Shown: piece after piece, positions 1 to 5,783 of the stretch | How the letters are laid out: each line of letters starts with the position of its first letter | Numbering within the stretch: position 1 is the stretch's first letter | Program-made: the position numbers and the translations under genes | Notes under the pieces: generated by a model | Told to the model about the DNA's origin: nothing | The model's database searches: none | Seen by the model: only the letters and a program-made list of their open reading frames with translations | Source: Mogibacterium sp. | GTDB lineage: Bacteria > Bacillota_A > Clostridia > Peptostreptococcales > Anaerovoracaceae | Length of the DNA: 7,200 nt | Assembly (NCBI GenBank): GCA_017469325.1 | Contig: JAFUGO010000035.1 | Location: forward strand, 1-7,200 | Direction: 5' to 3'

Positions 1-89
1 ATGCCGTATACCATGGTGTATCCCAGGGCGATGATGGCATATACACTGCCGAGGCTCAGTCCTGAGATCAAGCTGTTTAAAAAATTCAT
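1..89 (-). CDS. livH: LivH-type branched-chain amino acid ABC transporter permease, N-terminal fragment
   Basis: Only the first 29 codons are in the window; the gene runs off the left edge. The start is ATG at 89, preceded by AAGGAAG about 5 nt upstream. The visible protein begins MNFLNSLISGLSLGS and continues with YAIIALGYTMVYG. In the LivH/BraD family this is the start of the first membrane helix, and the Gly-Ser-Tyr-Ala then Ala-Leu-Gly-Tyr-Thr-Met-Val-Tyr-Gly pattern is highly typical. LivH is one of two membrane permeases of the high-affinity leucine/isoleucine/valine importer in the cytoplasmic membrane. It follows the substrate-binding lipoprotein gene after 111 bp, the usual liv order, so LivM, LivG and LivF probably continue beyond the edge (inference). 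The family call is confident; substrate range cannot be judged from this fragment. Confidence 0.9.
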   Translation of the reverse strand, partial: MNFLNSLISGLSLGSVYAIIALGYTMVYG

Positions 90-120
90 AATACTTCCTT
101 ACTTTAATTAAACGGTTATA

Positions 121-149
121 GGGGTGCCGCAGGAAAACTGCAGCACCCC
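121..149 (-). terminator. Intercistronic stem-loop between binding protein and permease genes
   Basis: A 7-bp GGGGTGC/GCACCCC stem is followed by one C-A mismatch, then a 4-bp GCAG/CTGC stem and a 5-nt loop. On the transcribed strand the sequence after the stem is TATAACCGTTT, which is not a U-tract, so full intrinsic termination is unlikely. Stable hairpins just after a binding-protein gene commonly protect the upstream mRNA or terminate partially, so the binding protein is made in excess over the permeases. That role is inferred from position. Confidence 0.5.
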
Positions 150-200
150 CGGATTAACAACTATACTCAATTGAAAGTTTTAGCGATTATTACGTAAGAC

Positions 201-1373
201 TTATTTCTCAACGTACTTGCCGTCCTGGATCTCGCAGACCTTAGGAGTCTTGTCAACTTCGCCGGCCTCGTTCCATGTCATCGACTCAGCTGTGAGTCCG
301 CTTGCTGTGAATCCGCCGTTGAACTGCTCGATCATAGCCTCGCAGATGTCTTCCATGGAAGCGTCTGTTCCGAGACCTGTCTTGCCGAATGCGTCATATA
401 CAGCGTATACGCAGTCATAAGCGTCTGCTGCGAACTGGATCGGTGTCTCACCGAACTTGTCCTCATAATTCTTAACGAATTCCTGAACCTTCTCATCTTC
501 TGAATAAGGTGTGAACGGTGTCAGAAGGAGTACGCCCTCTGCGAGTGATGTGTCGAATCCCTCGAGGTCGAGGATTCCGTCCATGCCGTCAACTCCGAAG
601 AATGTAGGAGCATATCCCATCTTGTCGGCCTGTGTCATGATGTTCGAAGCCGGTGTGTAGTAGATAGGCAGGAAGATCAGGTCAACGTTTGCGTTCTTCA
701 TGCTGTTGAGCTGAGCTGTGAAGTCTGCGTTATCATCGGAAGCGAAAGCCTCTACTGCAGCAAGAGTCTTGCCGTCTGCCTCATACTCGCTCTTGAACTT
801 GTCATAGATTCCTGTGGAGTAGTTGTCCGAGTTGTTGTAGATAACTCCGACTGTCTTGTCAGCATAGTTAGTCTTGATGTAGTCAGCGGATGCGATACCC
901 TGGTTAGGGTCGGAGAAGCAGAGCTGATAGATGTTGTCATTACCCTCTGTTACTGCCGGGCCCGAAGCCGAAGGTGTCAGTCCGAATGTTCTGTTAGCGT
1001 TAGCCTCAGCTGCTACAGCTGTGCAAGGAGCTGTTGTTACGGATCCGATCATGATCTGCATTCCGTCGTCTACCAGCTTGTTGTAAGCGTTTACAGCCTT
1101 CTCAGCATCGTGCTCGTCGTCCTGCATTTCCCATACGAGCTGAACGCCGTCAGGATTTGCTGCGTTGATCTCTTCAACAGCCAACTGAGCACCGTTATTT
1201 ACTGCGTTACCATACAGAGCTGCAGGGCCTGTCAGAGGGCCTGTACCACCGAGGTGGAGCTCGCCGCCTGCTGCATCGCCGCTGCCGCTGTCACCGCCGC
1301 CGCATGCTGCGAGAGCGACTACCATCATGCATGAAAGCGCAACTACAAGGAATTTCTTAAAATAACCTTTCAT
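201..1373 (-). CDS. livK: Branched-chain amino acid ABC transporter substrate-binding lipoprotein
   Basis: This 390-residue protein is the extracellular ligand receptor of a Leu/Ile/Val importer. Start ATG at 1373 is chosen because GGAAGG lies just upstream and the protein then opens with a lipoprotein signal: basic MKGYFKK, a hydrophobic stretch, and lipobox LAAC with the lipidated Cys at residue 24. A Gly/Ser/Asp linker follows (25-37). An in-frame ATG at 1490 would add 39 residues ahead of the signal peptide and lies inside the structured leader, so it is rejected. Residues about 38-385 form a type I periplasmic-binding fold. Characteristic segments are GGTGPLTGPAALYG (42-55), IGSVTTAPC (109-117), FSDPNQG (153-159) and a hinge region near AADAYD (315-320). 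It sits between the leader element and livH. The family is certain. The ligand could be another amino acid, and livK/livJ naming is by homology only. Confidence 0.93.
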   Translation of the reverse strand: MKGYFKKFLVVALSCMMVVALAACGGGDSGSGDAAGGELHLGGTGPLTGPAALYGNAVNNGAQLAVEEINAANPDGVQLVWEMQDDEHDAEKAVNAYNKLVDDGMQIMIGSVTTAPCTAVAAEANANRTFGLTPSASGPAVTEGNDNIYQLCFSDPNQGIASADYIKTNYADKTVGVIYNNSDNYSTGIYDKFKSEYEADGKTLAAVEAFASDDNADFTAQLNSMKNANVDLIFLPIYYTPASNIMTQADKMGYAPTFFGVDGMDGILDLEGFDTSLAEGVLLLTPFTPYSEDEKVQEFVKNYEDKFGETPIQFAADAYDCVYAVYDAFGKTGLGTDASMEDICEAMIEQFNGGFTASGLTAESMTWNEAGEVDKTPKVCEIQDGKYVEK

Positions 1374-1437
1374 TTTTCTTTCCTTCCCTTCATAAAGATA
1401 ATGCTTGATGAGGGATAGTTGATAGTTCACTTGTTTG

Positions 1438-1492
1438 CCTTGAGCGGGACATTTTATAAGCCCGCATCGCTGCGGGCTCCCAAGCTTCAAGG
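1438..1492 (-). promoter_or_regulatory. Nested stem-loop with GNRA tetraloop in the liv 5' leader
   Basis: On the transcribed strand the outer stem is CCUUG, bulged A, AGC, bulged UU, GGGA, paired with UCCC, GCU, CAAGG. That is 12 bp from three contiguous helices. Inside is a perfect 7-bp GCCCGCA/UGCGGGC hairpin closed by GCGA, a GNRA tetraloop, followed by ten unpaired bases UUAUAAAAUG. The complementary strand would have TCGC as loop, so the tetraloop favours a minus-strand RNA. The GCGGG arm (1465-1461) could alternatively pair with CCCGC (1448-1444), giving a competing hairpin. No U-tract follows either form. It lies 25 nt after the short leader ORF and 64 nt before the binding-protein start. 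The downstream single-stranded part is poor in G and holds a tandem GATAGTT repeat (1414-1427, plus strand). Confidence 0.6.
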
Positions 1493-1517
1493 TTTATTGC
1501 CTCTTGTACTTACCGCC

Positions 1518-1604
1518 CTACAGCATAAACTCGCCCTCTGCCAGTCTGCCGACCAGAAGGACGCTGATAATGCCGATTACGATAAGGCTTGAAGTAAAGT
1601 ACAT
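1518..1604 (-). CDS. 28-residue Leu/Ile/Val-rich leader peptide or small membrane protein
   Basis: A short ORF runs from ATG at 1604 to TAG at 1518. It has an excellent ribosome binding site, AAAGGAG, 5 nt before the ATG, and begins about 32 nt after the predicted transcription start. The peptide begins MYFTSS, has the hydrophobic core LIVIGIISVLLVG, and ends RLAEGEFML. Twelve of its 28 residues are Leu (5), Ile (4) or Val (3). Two readings fit. One is a leader peptide sensing branched-chain amino acid supply, since the next genes are a branched-chain amino acid importer. The other is a single-pass membrane microprotein, since the same composition gives a short transmembrane helix with a charged C-terminal tail. 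I recognise no named family. Translation is well supported by the start region; function is inference. Confidence 0.6.
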   Translation of the reverse strand: MYFTSSLIVIGIISVLLVGRLAEGEFML

Positions 1605-1642
1605 TTGGTCTCCTTTGTTGTACAGATTCTTTGTACATTGCG

Positions 1643-1671
1643 ATGATAGCATTGTGAAGATTGTGTGTCAA
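1643..1671 (-). promoter_or_regulatory. Sigma-A-type promoter of the liv unit
   Basis: On the minus strand a perfect -35 box TTGACA (1671-1666) is followed by exactly 17 bp and the -10 box TATCAT (1648-1643). A/T-rich DNA upstream (about 1672-1700, with runs of A and T) resembles an UP element. Expected transcription start is near 1636. A direct repeat TTGTACA (plus strand, 1618-1624 and 1631-1637, 13-bp period) overlaps the start site and could be an operator. The promoter lies after the terminator of the preceding gene, so liv forms its own unit. Confidence 0.85.
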
Positions 1672-1742
1672 CCGTTTTGTGAAAAAAAATAATTTTTGGC
1701 TTCTGATTTGTGTACGTAATACAAAACATGGCATTTTGCATC

Positions 1743-1773
1743 AAAAAAGCCTTTCTCATGCACGGAGAAAGGC
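1743..1773 (-). terminator. Intrinsic terminator of the phosphoribosyltransferase gene
   Basis: A perfect 9-bp stem GCCTTTCTC/GAGAAAGGC (1773-1765 with 1757-1749) has a 7-nt loop and is followed on the minus strand by TTTTTT (1748-1743). It starts 16 bp after the stop codon of the phosphoribosyltransferase gene. It is directional: the plus strand has no T-run after the stem. Confidence 0.9.
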
Positions 1774-1789
1774 GTGTATTTGTGTATGA

Positions 1790-2338
1790 TTACTGCGGTG
1801 TGCCGTCAGAATTGAAGAGCGGCAGGTATTCGAGGTATGTGATGTCGCTGCGGTCAGCTGCCTCACCCTCTGCAAGTACCGCGAACTTGCCTACGATCTC
1901 GGCTCCGACTGTCTCGACGAGCTGCTCGAGAGCCGCCACGGATTCGCCTGTGCTGATAACGTCATCTACTATGAGGATGCGTTTTCCGCGAAGCTCATCG
2001 CACTCGTCCTTTCCGAGGCAGAGCATCTGCACGTGGCTTGTCGTAATGGATTTTACATGGACTGTTACAACGTCCTGCATGTAGAGCTTTGCTCCCTTGC
2101 GGGCTACGATGTAAGGCTTGCCGGACTGGCGTGCCATCTCGTATGTGAGAGGAATGCCTTTGGTCTCTGCGGTCAGCAGTACGTCGAATTCAGGTGCGAG
2201 CTTCAGGAGATCTCTTGCGCATGCCTCTGTTATCTCAACATCGTTGAACATAATGAATCCGGCGATATAGAGATCGTCTGTGATCTTGCACAGAGGAAGA
2301 CTTCTTTCAACTCCTGCGATAGTCATTTTATATTCCAT
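1790..2338 (-). CDS. Stand-alone phosphoribosyltransferase of the APRT/PurR-like type I family
   Basis: This 182-residue cytoplasmic protein carries the PRPP-binding motif ILIVDDVISTGES (residues 121-133), with the paired Asp and the Thr-Gly expected for type I phosphoribosyltransferases. Earlier, ETKGIPLTYEMA (58-69) followed by KPYIVARKGAKLY (74-86) matches the segment that binds pyrophosphate and the flexible loop in adenine/xanthine phosphoribosyltransferases. The segment VTVHVKSITTSHVQ (91-104) recalls the effector domain of Bacillus PurR, but no winged-helix DNA-binding domain precedes it. It probably salvages a purine base with PRPP to give a nucleotide; the base cannot be told from sequence. 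Start ATG at 2338 has AAAGGAC about 7 nt upstream. A TGTGA-N6-TCACA repeat lies 42 bp upstream of the start and an intrinsic terminator follows, so it may be monocistronic. Confidence 0.85.
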   Translation of the reverse strand: MEYKMTIAGVERSLPLCKITDDLYIAGFIMFNDVEITEACARDLLKLAPEFDVLLTAETKGIPLTYEMARQSGKPYIVARKGAKLYMQDVVTVHVKSITTSHVQMLCLGKDECDELRGKRILIVDDVISTGESVAALEQLVETVGAEIVGKFAVLAEGEAADRSDITYLEYLPLFNSDGTPQ

Positions 2339-2378
2339 GGCTTTGTCCTTTCACTTAACACAGTCAATTGATCCCAAC

Positions 2379-2396
2379 GTGTGAATTTTATCACAC
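2379..2396. promoter_or_regulatory. Inverted repeat with exact TGTGA-N6-TCACA core, possible CRP/FNR-type operator
   Basis: The plus strand reads GTGTGA-ATTTTA-TCACAC, a perfect 6-bp-arm palindrome with a 6-bp A/T spacer. The core TGTGA-N6-TCACA equals the textbook E. coli CRP half-sites. It is the dominant feature of the 78-bp gap between the sortase stop and the phosphoribosyltransferase start, where an operator would be expected. As RNA it would form only a weak hairpin without a U-tract, so it is a poor terminator. No clear -35/-10 pair was found beside it. Confidence 0.45.
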
Positions 2397-2416
2397 CGCG
2401 GAGCAAATTGCATCAT

Positions 2417-3136
2417 CTACTCCCACGGCACCATCTTGCACACGACTATATAGCGCGCGTTTTCGAATTCGTATGCGCATGTCGACAGCATGACCAGTCT
2501 GTCGTCCTCATCGAACGGAACGTCCGTGGTATAGTCAGCCATTCCCCTCATTGAGTCCAGATAGGTGTTTTTCTGTTCGCTGTCTTCTATATTAGTAGTA
2601 TATATGCTGCTGTCTGACGGCTGATTCAGGAAGGCGCAGATCTCCAGATGGTACTTGCCCTTCGGTGTGATCAGCTCGAGCCTCGGGTTCTCCTTGCAGT
2701 ATTCCGGATCTTTCAGCTTCTGCAGGCAGTTGAACATGGAGCCGTCCTTCATGTGGTGCCCGTACACTATGGTGTTGAACTGCTCAAAAGGCTTTTCCGT
2801 CACGCAGTCCACGAACAGAGTTCCGCAGCCGCCGTAGCTTCCGTCAAATGAAGTGTAGAGATACTTGTCGTTGTCAGTGCCCTTCACGATCGGGTAATCG
2901 ATGACCGTTCCTTCATAGTACAGCCAGCCGACCACATCCGGATTCACCTTTGCGAGCTTATCGAAATCTATATCTCCGGTAAAGCCGTTCGGAGATGCTA
3001 TCTCGGATATCTCCTTATACTTTGCCTGGTTCACTTTGTATTCTCTAAGGATGGTGAATATCTTATAGCCGGATATCACCACAATAAGCGCCAGGCATAC
3101 CATTATTACATTCAACGCGGTTCGTCTTACCTTCAC
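2417..3136 (-). CDS. srtB: Class B sortase
   Basis: This 239-residue membrane-anchored cysteine transpeptidase joins surface proteins to peptidoglycan or pilus partners. Residues 1-6 are basic, and about 7-30 form one transmembrane helix, placing the enzyme outside with its N-terminus in. The catalytic triad is visible: His127 in IVYGHHMKDGSMF, Cys220 in LVMLSTC and Arg228 in ENARYIVV. The GHxM-K-D-G-MF pattern and the long segment between His and Cys (helix near 185-200) are class B traits. The start is GTG at 3136, overlapping the mutase stop by 4 bases (GTGA). Its ribosome binding site AAGGAG lies in the mutase's final codons, so translation is probably coupled. No sorting-signal protein is in the window, so this is an orphan sortase whose substrate is unknown. 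In some Clostridia a class B enzyme is the housekeeping sortase. Confidence 0.93.
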   Translation of the reverse strand: MKVRRTALNVIMVCLALIVVISGYKIFTILREYKVNQAKYKEISEIASPNGFTGDIDFDKLAKVNPDVVGWLYYEGTVIDYPIVKGTDNDKYLYTSFDGSYGGCGTLFVDCVTEKPFEQFNTIVYGHHMKDGSMFNCLQKLKDPEYCKENPRLELITPKGKYHLEICAFLNQPSDSSIYTTNIEDSEQKNTYLDSMRGMADYTTDVPFDEDDRLVMLSTCAYEFENARYIVVCKMVPWE

Positions 3137-4623
3137 GCCTCTATCTCCTTGTAATCCTTCATGAATCCGTATATCGCCTCAAGCGCCTTGTCAGCTCCGC
3201 CCGGAGTATCCGACTCTACGTTGAGCGGCATAACAGGATCGTGCAGCGACATGCGGAGCAGGAACCATCCCTTCGCCCCGTCTATATCGTAATTGACTCT
3301 TACGCCTTCGTAATTAGGCTCTACGATCTCAAGACCATCGGTGAACTCCGCCCACTTGCTGAAGTCTTCGAGCACTCCTGCTCCGTACTCCGCGAAGTTC
3401 TCGGCCTTTATCCCGAATCTTATCTCTTTTGACTCGGCCGGTGATTCAAGCCCGTCCATGAGAGCCGTTATGTCTTTGCCCTGCGCTTTGAGTCTTGCCG
3501 CATTGATCACTATCTGTACGGCAAGGAAGGCTCCGTCATCGAGGTAATAGTTGTCAGAATAAGCCGCGTGACCGGAAGTCTCGATCGCGAGGAAGGCGTT
3601 CTCCCCTGCCGCACTGAGCTCTTTTGCCTTGTTGATGACGTTTCTGTAGCCTCTCTTATATCTGTAATGCTTGAGCCCGAGTTTATCCTCGAGGAAGCTG
3701 TGAAGCTGGTTCGAGGTTATGCTGTCGGTGACGACTGTTCCGCCCGGATAGTCTTCCGCTGCCAGAGCCGCAGCCAGAGCGACGATCTCATTGCGGGCTA
3801 TAGGTCTGCCTCCCGGAGCAACGGCCGCCGAACGGTCTCCGTCTGCATCGAATATGATACCGAGATCGGCTCCGCTTTCTTTAACGGCCTTGCAGATGGA
3901 ATCCATAGCGTCCTTGTTCTCCGGATTCGCCGGGTGGTTAGGGAACATCCCGTCCGGTTCAAGGAACTGGCTACCGCTTATGTCAGCGCCCATCTTCTCG
4001 AGGACTTCCTTTGCGAAGAAACCTGACGCTCCGTTGCCGGCGTCAACTACTATATGCATGCCCTTCAGATAACCCGGCACGTCTTTCAGGCCCTGGGATA
4101 TCATCTGGCGAAGGTAGGCTGCATAGAAAGGCATCAGCCCAACCTTGTTCTCCTCATATACACCGCCTATGAATGTATACCTGCTTGCGAGCCTCAGCAT
4201 CTCAGTGATGTCCTCTTTATCAAAGCCGCCCTGCGCCGTGAAGAACTTGAATCCGTTCCTGTTGTAAGGCAGATGGCTGGCGGTTATCATGATCGCCCCG
4301 TCGAATTCAAACTGCGGGAGCACCGTGGACATGAACATCGCCGGCGTTGTAGCCAGACCGGCGTCATAACCTTCAGCACCCCAGAGGCTGATCGCCTCAA
4401 GAATTCCTTCCTTGAGCTCGCTTCCCGACACTCTCGGATCCATTCCGACGCATATCTTGAGCATCACCGGATTCTTGTTTACCTTCTTCGCAAGCAGATA
4501 GCAGAATGAGCCCGCGATCTGCCCGGCGACCTCCTTATTCAGATTTACTTCGGGACCGCCTTCGGTAGCTACGGCTATCCCGCGGATATCGCTTCCGTTC
4601 TGCAGTTTCTTGAAATCTATCAT
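3133..4623 (-). CDS. Phosphomannomutase/phosphoglucomutase (alpha-D-phosphohexomutase family)
   Basis: This 496-residue cytoplasmic enzyme interconverts hexose 6-phosphate and hexose 1-phosphate, feeding nucleotide-sugar and envelope polysaccharide synthesis. All four family signatures are in order. The phosphoserine loop is TASHLPYNRNGFKFF with Ser116. The metal-binding loop is DADGDR (259-264). The sugar-recognition loop is ETSGHAAY (348-355). The phosphate-binding loop is RMSLHDPVMPLNVES (457-471), where HDP replaces the usual T-E-P. The N-terminal GSDIRG (10-15) is also canonical. The ASHLPYNRNG form recalls the cyanobacterial/plant-plastid branch more than E. coli ManB (from memory). Start ATG at 4623 has AAGGAG 6 nt upstream, 10 bp after azlD. 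Whether mannose or glucose phosphate is preferred cannot be told. Overlap with the sortase suggests a shared envelope role, by inference. Confidence 0.93.
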   Translation of the reverse strand: MIDFKKLQNGSDIRGIAVATEGGPEVNLNKEVAGQIAGSFCYLLAKKVNKNPVMLKICVGMDPRVSGSELKEGILEAISLWGAEGYDAGLATTPAMFMSTVLPQFEFDGAIMITASHLPYNRNGFKFFTAQGGFDKEDITEMLRLASRYTFIGGVYEENKVGLMPFYAAYLRQMISQGLKDVPGYLKGMHIVVDAGNGASGFFAKEVLEKMGADISGSQFLEPDGMFPNHPANPENKDAMDSICKAVKESGADLGIIFDADGDRSAAVAPGGRPIARNEIVALAAALAAEDYPGGTVVTDSITSNQLHSFLEDKLGLKHYRYKRGYRNVINKAKELSAAGENAFLAIETSGHAAYSDNYYLDDGAFLAVQIVINAARLKAQGKDITALMDGLESPAESKEIRFGIKAENFAEYGAGVLEDFSKWAEFTDGLEIVEPNYEGVRVNYDIDGAKGWFLLRMSLHDPVMPLNVESDTPGGADKALEAIYGFMKDYKEIEA

Positions 4624-4633
4624 CTGTATCTCC

Positions 4634-4945
4634 TTATATGAACATTTCTATTAAGAATACGACTATACAGCATATGACCGCAACGCCGAAGAGGTTCACT
4701 CCCATCCACGCCGCGGCTACTCCGGCAACAAGGGCCGCAAGTCCGGCCACAGGCGACTGCGTTGCATCCATTATCGCCGGGAACGTCATCACGGCGAGAG
4801 TGACATAAGGCACGTAATACAGGAACGATCTGATGAACCTGTTCTGTATCGGCTTTTTCATCACCAGCGAAGGGATGATGCGCATGAGCCACGTGGTGAA
4901 CGCCATGACGAATATATAAATGTAAATATACAGATTCTTACTCAT
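4634..4945 (-). CDS. azlD: AzlD-family branched-chain amino acid exporter small subunit
   Basis: This 103-residue integral membrane protein has four hydrophobic segments (about 5-22, 42-60, 64-80 and 84-102). The conserved AzlD N-terminal pattern is present as TTWLMRIIPSLVMKKP (17-32), matching the family's T-x-L-x-R-x-x-P signature. AzlD pairs with AzlC to form a LIV-E type exporter of branched-chain amino acids and analogues such as azaleucine. The ATG at 4945 overlaps the end of azlC by 8 bases and is served by GGGAGG inside azlC's last codons, so the two subunits are translationally coupled. Length is normal for the family. An overlapping frame (4620-4892) looks like a shadow and was not annotated. 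Confidence 0.92.
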   Translation of the reverse strand: MSKNLYIYIYIFVMAFTTWLMRIIPSLVMKKPIQNRFIRSFLYYVPYVTLAVMTFPAIMDATQSPVAGLAALVAGVAAAWMGVNLFGVAVICCIVVFLIEMFI

Positions 4946-5729
4946 CGCCGCCTCCCGTCATCGCAGTTCCGGCTGCGTCCGCCTCATCTGCTTCTTTAGC
5001 GGCAGCCGCGGATAATTCATCCGTCTTGTCTGCTCTCGGCGCCGCAAGAGCAAAGGCCGAAGATATGGCCAGCGTGAGTATTATTGTGCGGTTGCCCTGA
5101 GCCATCCCCGATATACCGGGCAGTCTCGATGCCGCGTAAGACAGAGCAAAGCTCACGGCAACGGCAAGACATACCGCTTTGTCCTTACGGGACGGCGGTA
5201 TTATGACAGCCAGGAACATCCCGAAGATCGCTACCGAAAGTGCGCTCACGATACCTGCCGGAAGGACGGTACCCATCACTATGCCAAGCGTAGTGCCGAG
5301 CGCCCACAGAGGCACCGATGCACACCATGCGCCGAATCCGTAATACGGCGAAGGTATGCCGGGACGCGCGATGCTGATACCGAATATCTCATCGGTGATG
5401 CATGTTCCGACCGCCACGCGAGTCGCGACAGATGTACCCTCAGGCATGCGCTGATTGAGCGTGACGCCCATTAGTATGTATCTGAGATTGGTGATCACAG
5501 TGAGCACCACCAGCTGCACAAGAGTGGCATTGGCGGCATAGAGCGAAAAGCCTATGTACTGCCCTGCCGACGCGTAGGTAAGCAGGCTGGCGACAAACCC
5601 CTGCACCGGACCGAAGCCGTAGGAATGCGCCGCTATTCCAAGCGAAAACGCTACAGCAAAATAGCCGAGCCCGATCGGGATGCCGTCTATCAGTCCCTGT
5701 ATGTATATCTTACCCTTTTTTTCTTCCAT
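4938..5729 (-). CDS. azlC: AzlC-family branched-chain amino acid exporter large subunit
   Basis: This 263-residue multi-pass membrane protein is the large subunit of an AzlCD exporter. Family marks are GLIDGIPIGLGYFAVAFSLGI (12-32, written here as the N-terminal helix region), YASAGQYIGFSL (52-63), TNLRYILMG (80-88), and an acidic TDE (112-114) after the third or fourth helix. Hydrophobic segments fill residues about 15-230. The last 30 or so residues (from about 232) form a hydrophilic Ala/Asp/Glu-rich tail ending in GGGDE, longer than I expect for AzlC. Start ATG at 5729 gives the expected N-terminus, but its ribosome binding site is weak (only AGAG-like). A 9-base repeat containing an ATG-TAG start-stop lies 15 nt upstream. 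The gene follows the racemase by 54 bp and overlaps azlD by 8 bases. Confidence 0.92.
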   Translation of the reverse strand: MEEKKGKIYIQGLIDGIPIGLGYFAVAFSLGIAAHSYGFGPVQGFVASLLTYASAGQYIGFSLYAANATLVQLVVLTVITNLRYILMGVTLNQRMPEGTSVATRVAVGTCITDEIFGISIARPGIPSPYYGFGAWCASVPLWALGTTLGIVMGTVLPAGIVSALSVAIFGMFLAVIIPPSRKDKAVCLAVAVSFALSYAASRLPGISGMAQGNRTIILTLAISSAFALAAPRADKTDELSAAAAKEADEADAAGTAMTGGGDE

Positions 5730-5750
5730 CTCTATATTCTACATCTCTAT
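5727..5750 (-). promoter_or_regulatory. azlC start region: duplicated ATAGAGATG with start-stop ATG-TAG and weak ribosome site
   Basis: ATAGAGATG occurs twice on the minus strand, at 5750-5742 and 5735-5727. The downstream copy supplies the azlC ATG. The upstream ATG (5744-5742) is followed at once by TAG (5741-5739), a minimal start-stop ORF. No AGGAGG-like sequence lies at normal distance, unlike azlD, the mutase and the sortase. This may lower or regulate azlC translation, or be chance. Confidence 0.35.
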
Positions 5751-5783
5751 TTCTTTTATGCATTTCAGACGGTGCCGCCCTGA

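Noticed and set aside
1459..1478. 8-bp AGCCCGCA/TGCGGGCT hairpin read as an attenuator terminator
   Set aside because: On the transcribed strand the stem is followed by TATAAAATG, not a U-tract; it is better described as part of the larger leader structure.
1374..1490. 39-residue N-terminal extension of the binding protein from ATG at 1490
   Set aside because: It would place charged sequence before a normal lipoprotein signal peptide and lies in the structured leader; ATG 1373 has the good ribosome site.
3568..4509. Two plus-strand ORFs of about 150 residues opposite the mutase gene
   Set aside because: They are antisense shadows of a conserved enzyme gene with no motif or ribosome site of their own.
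4620..4892. 90-residue minus-strand ORF over azlD
   Set aside because: It is His/Arg/Cys-rich, lacks family features and overlaps a clear AzlD in another frame.
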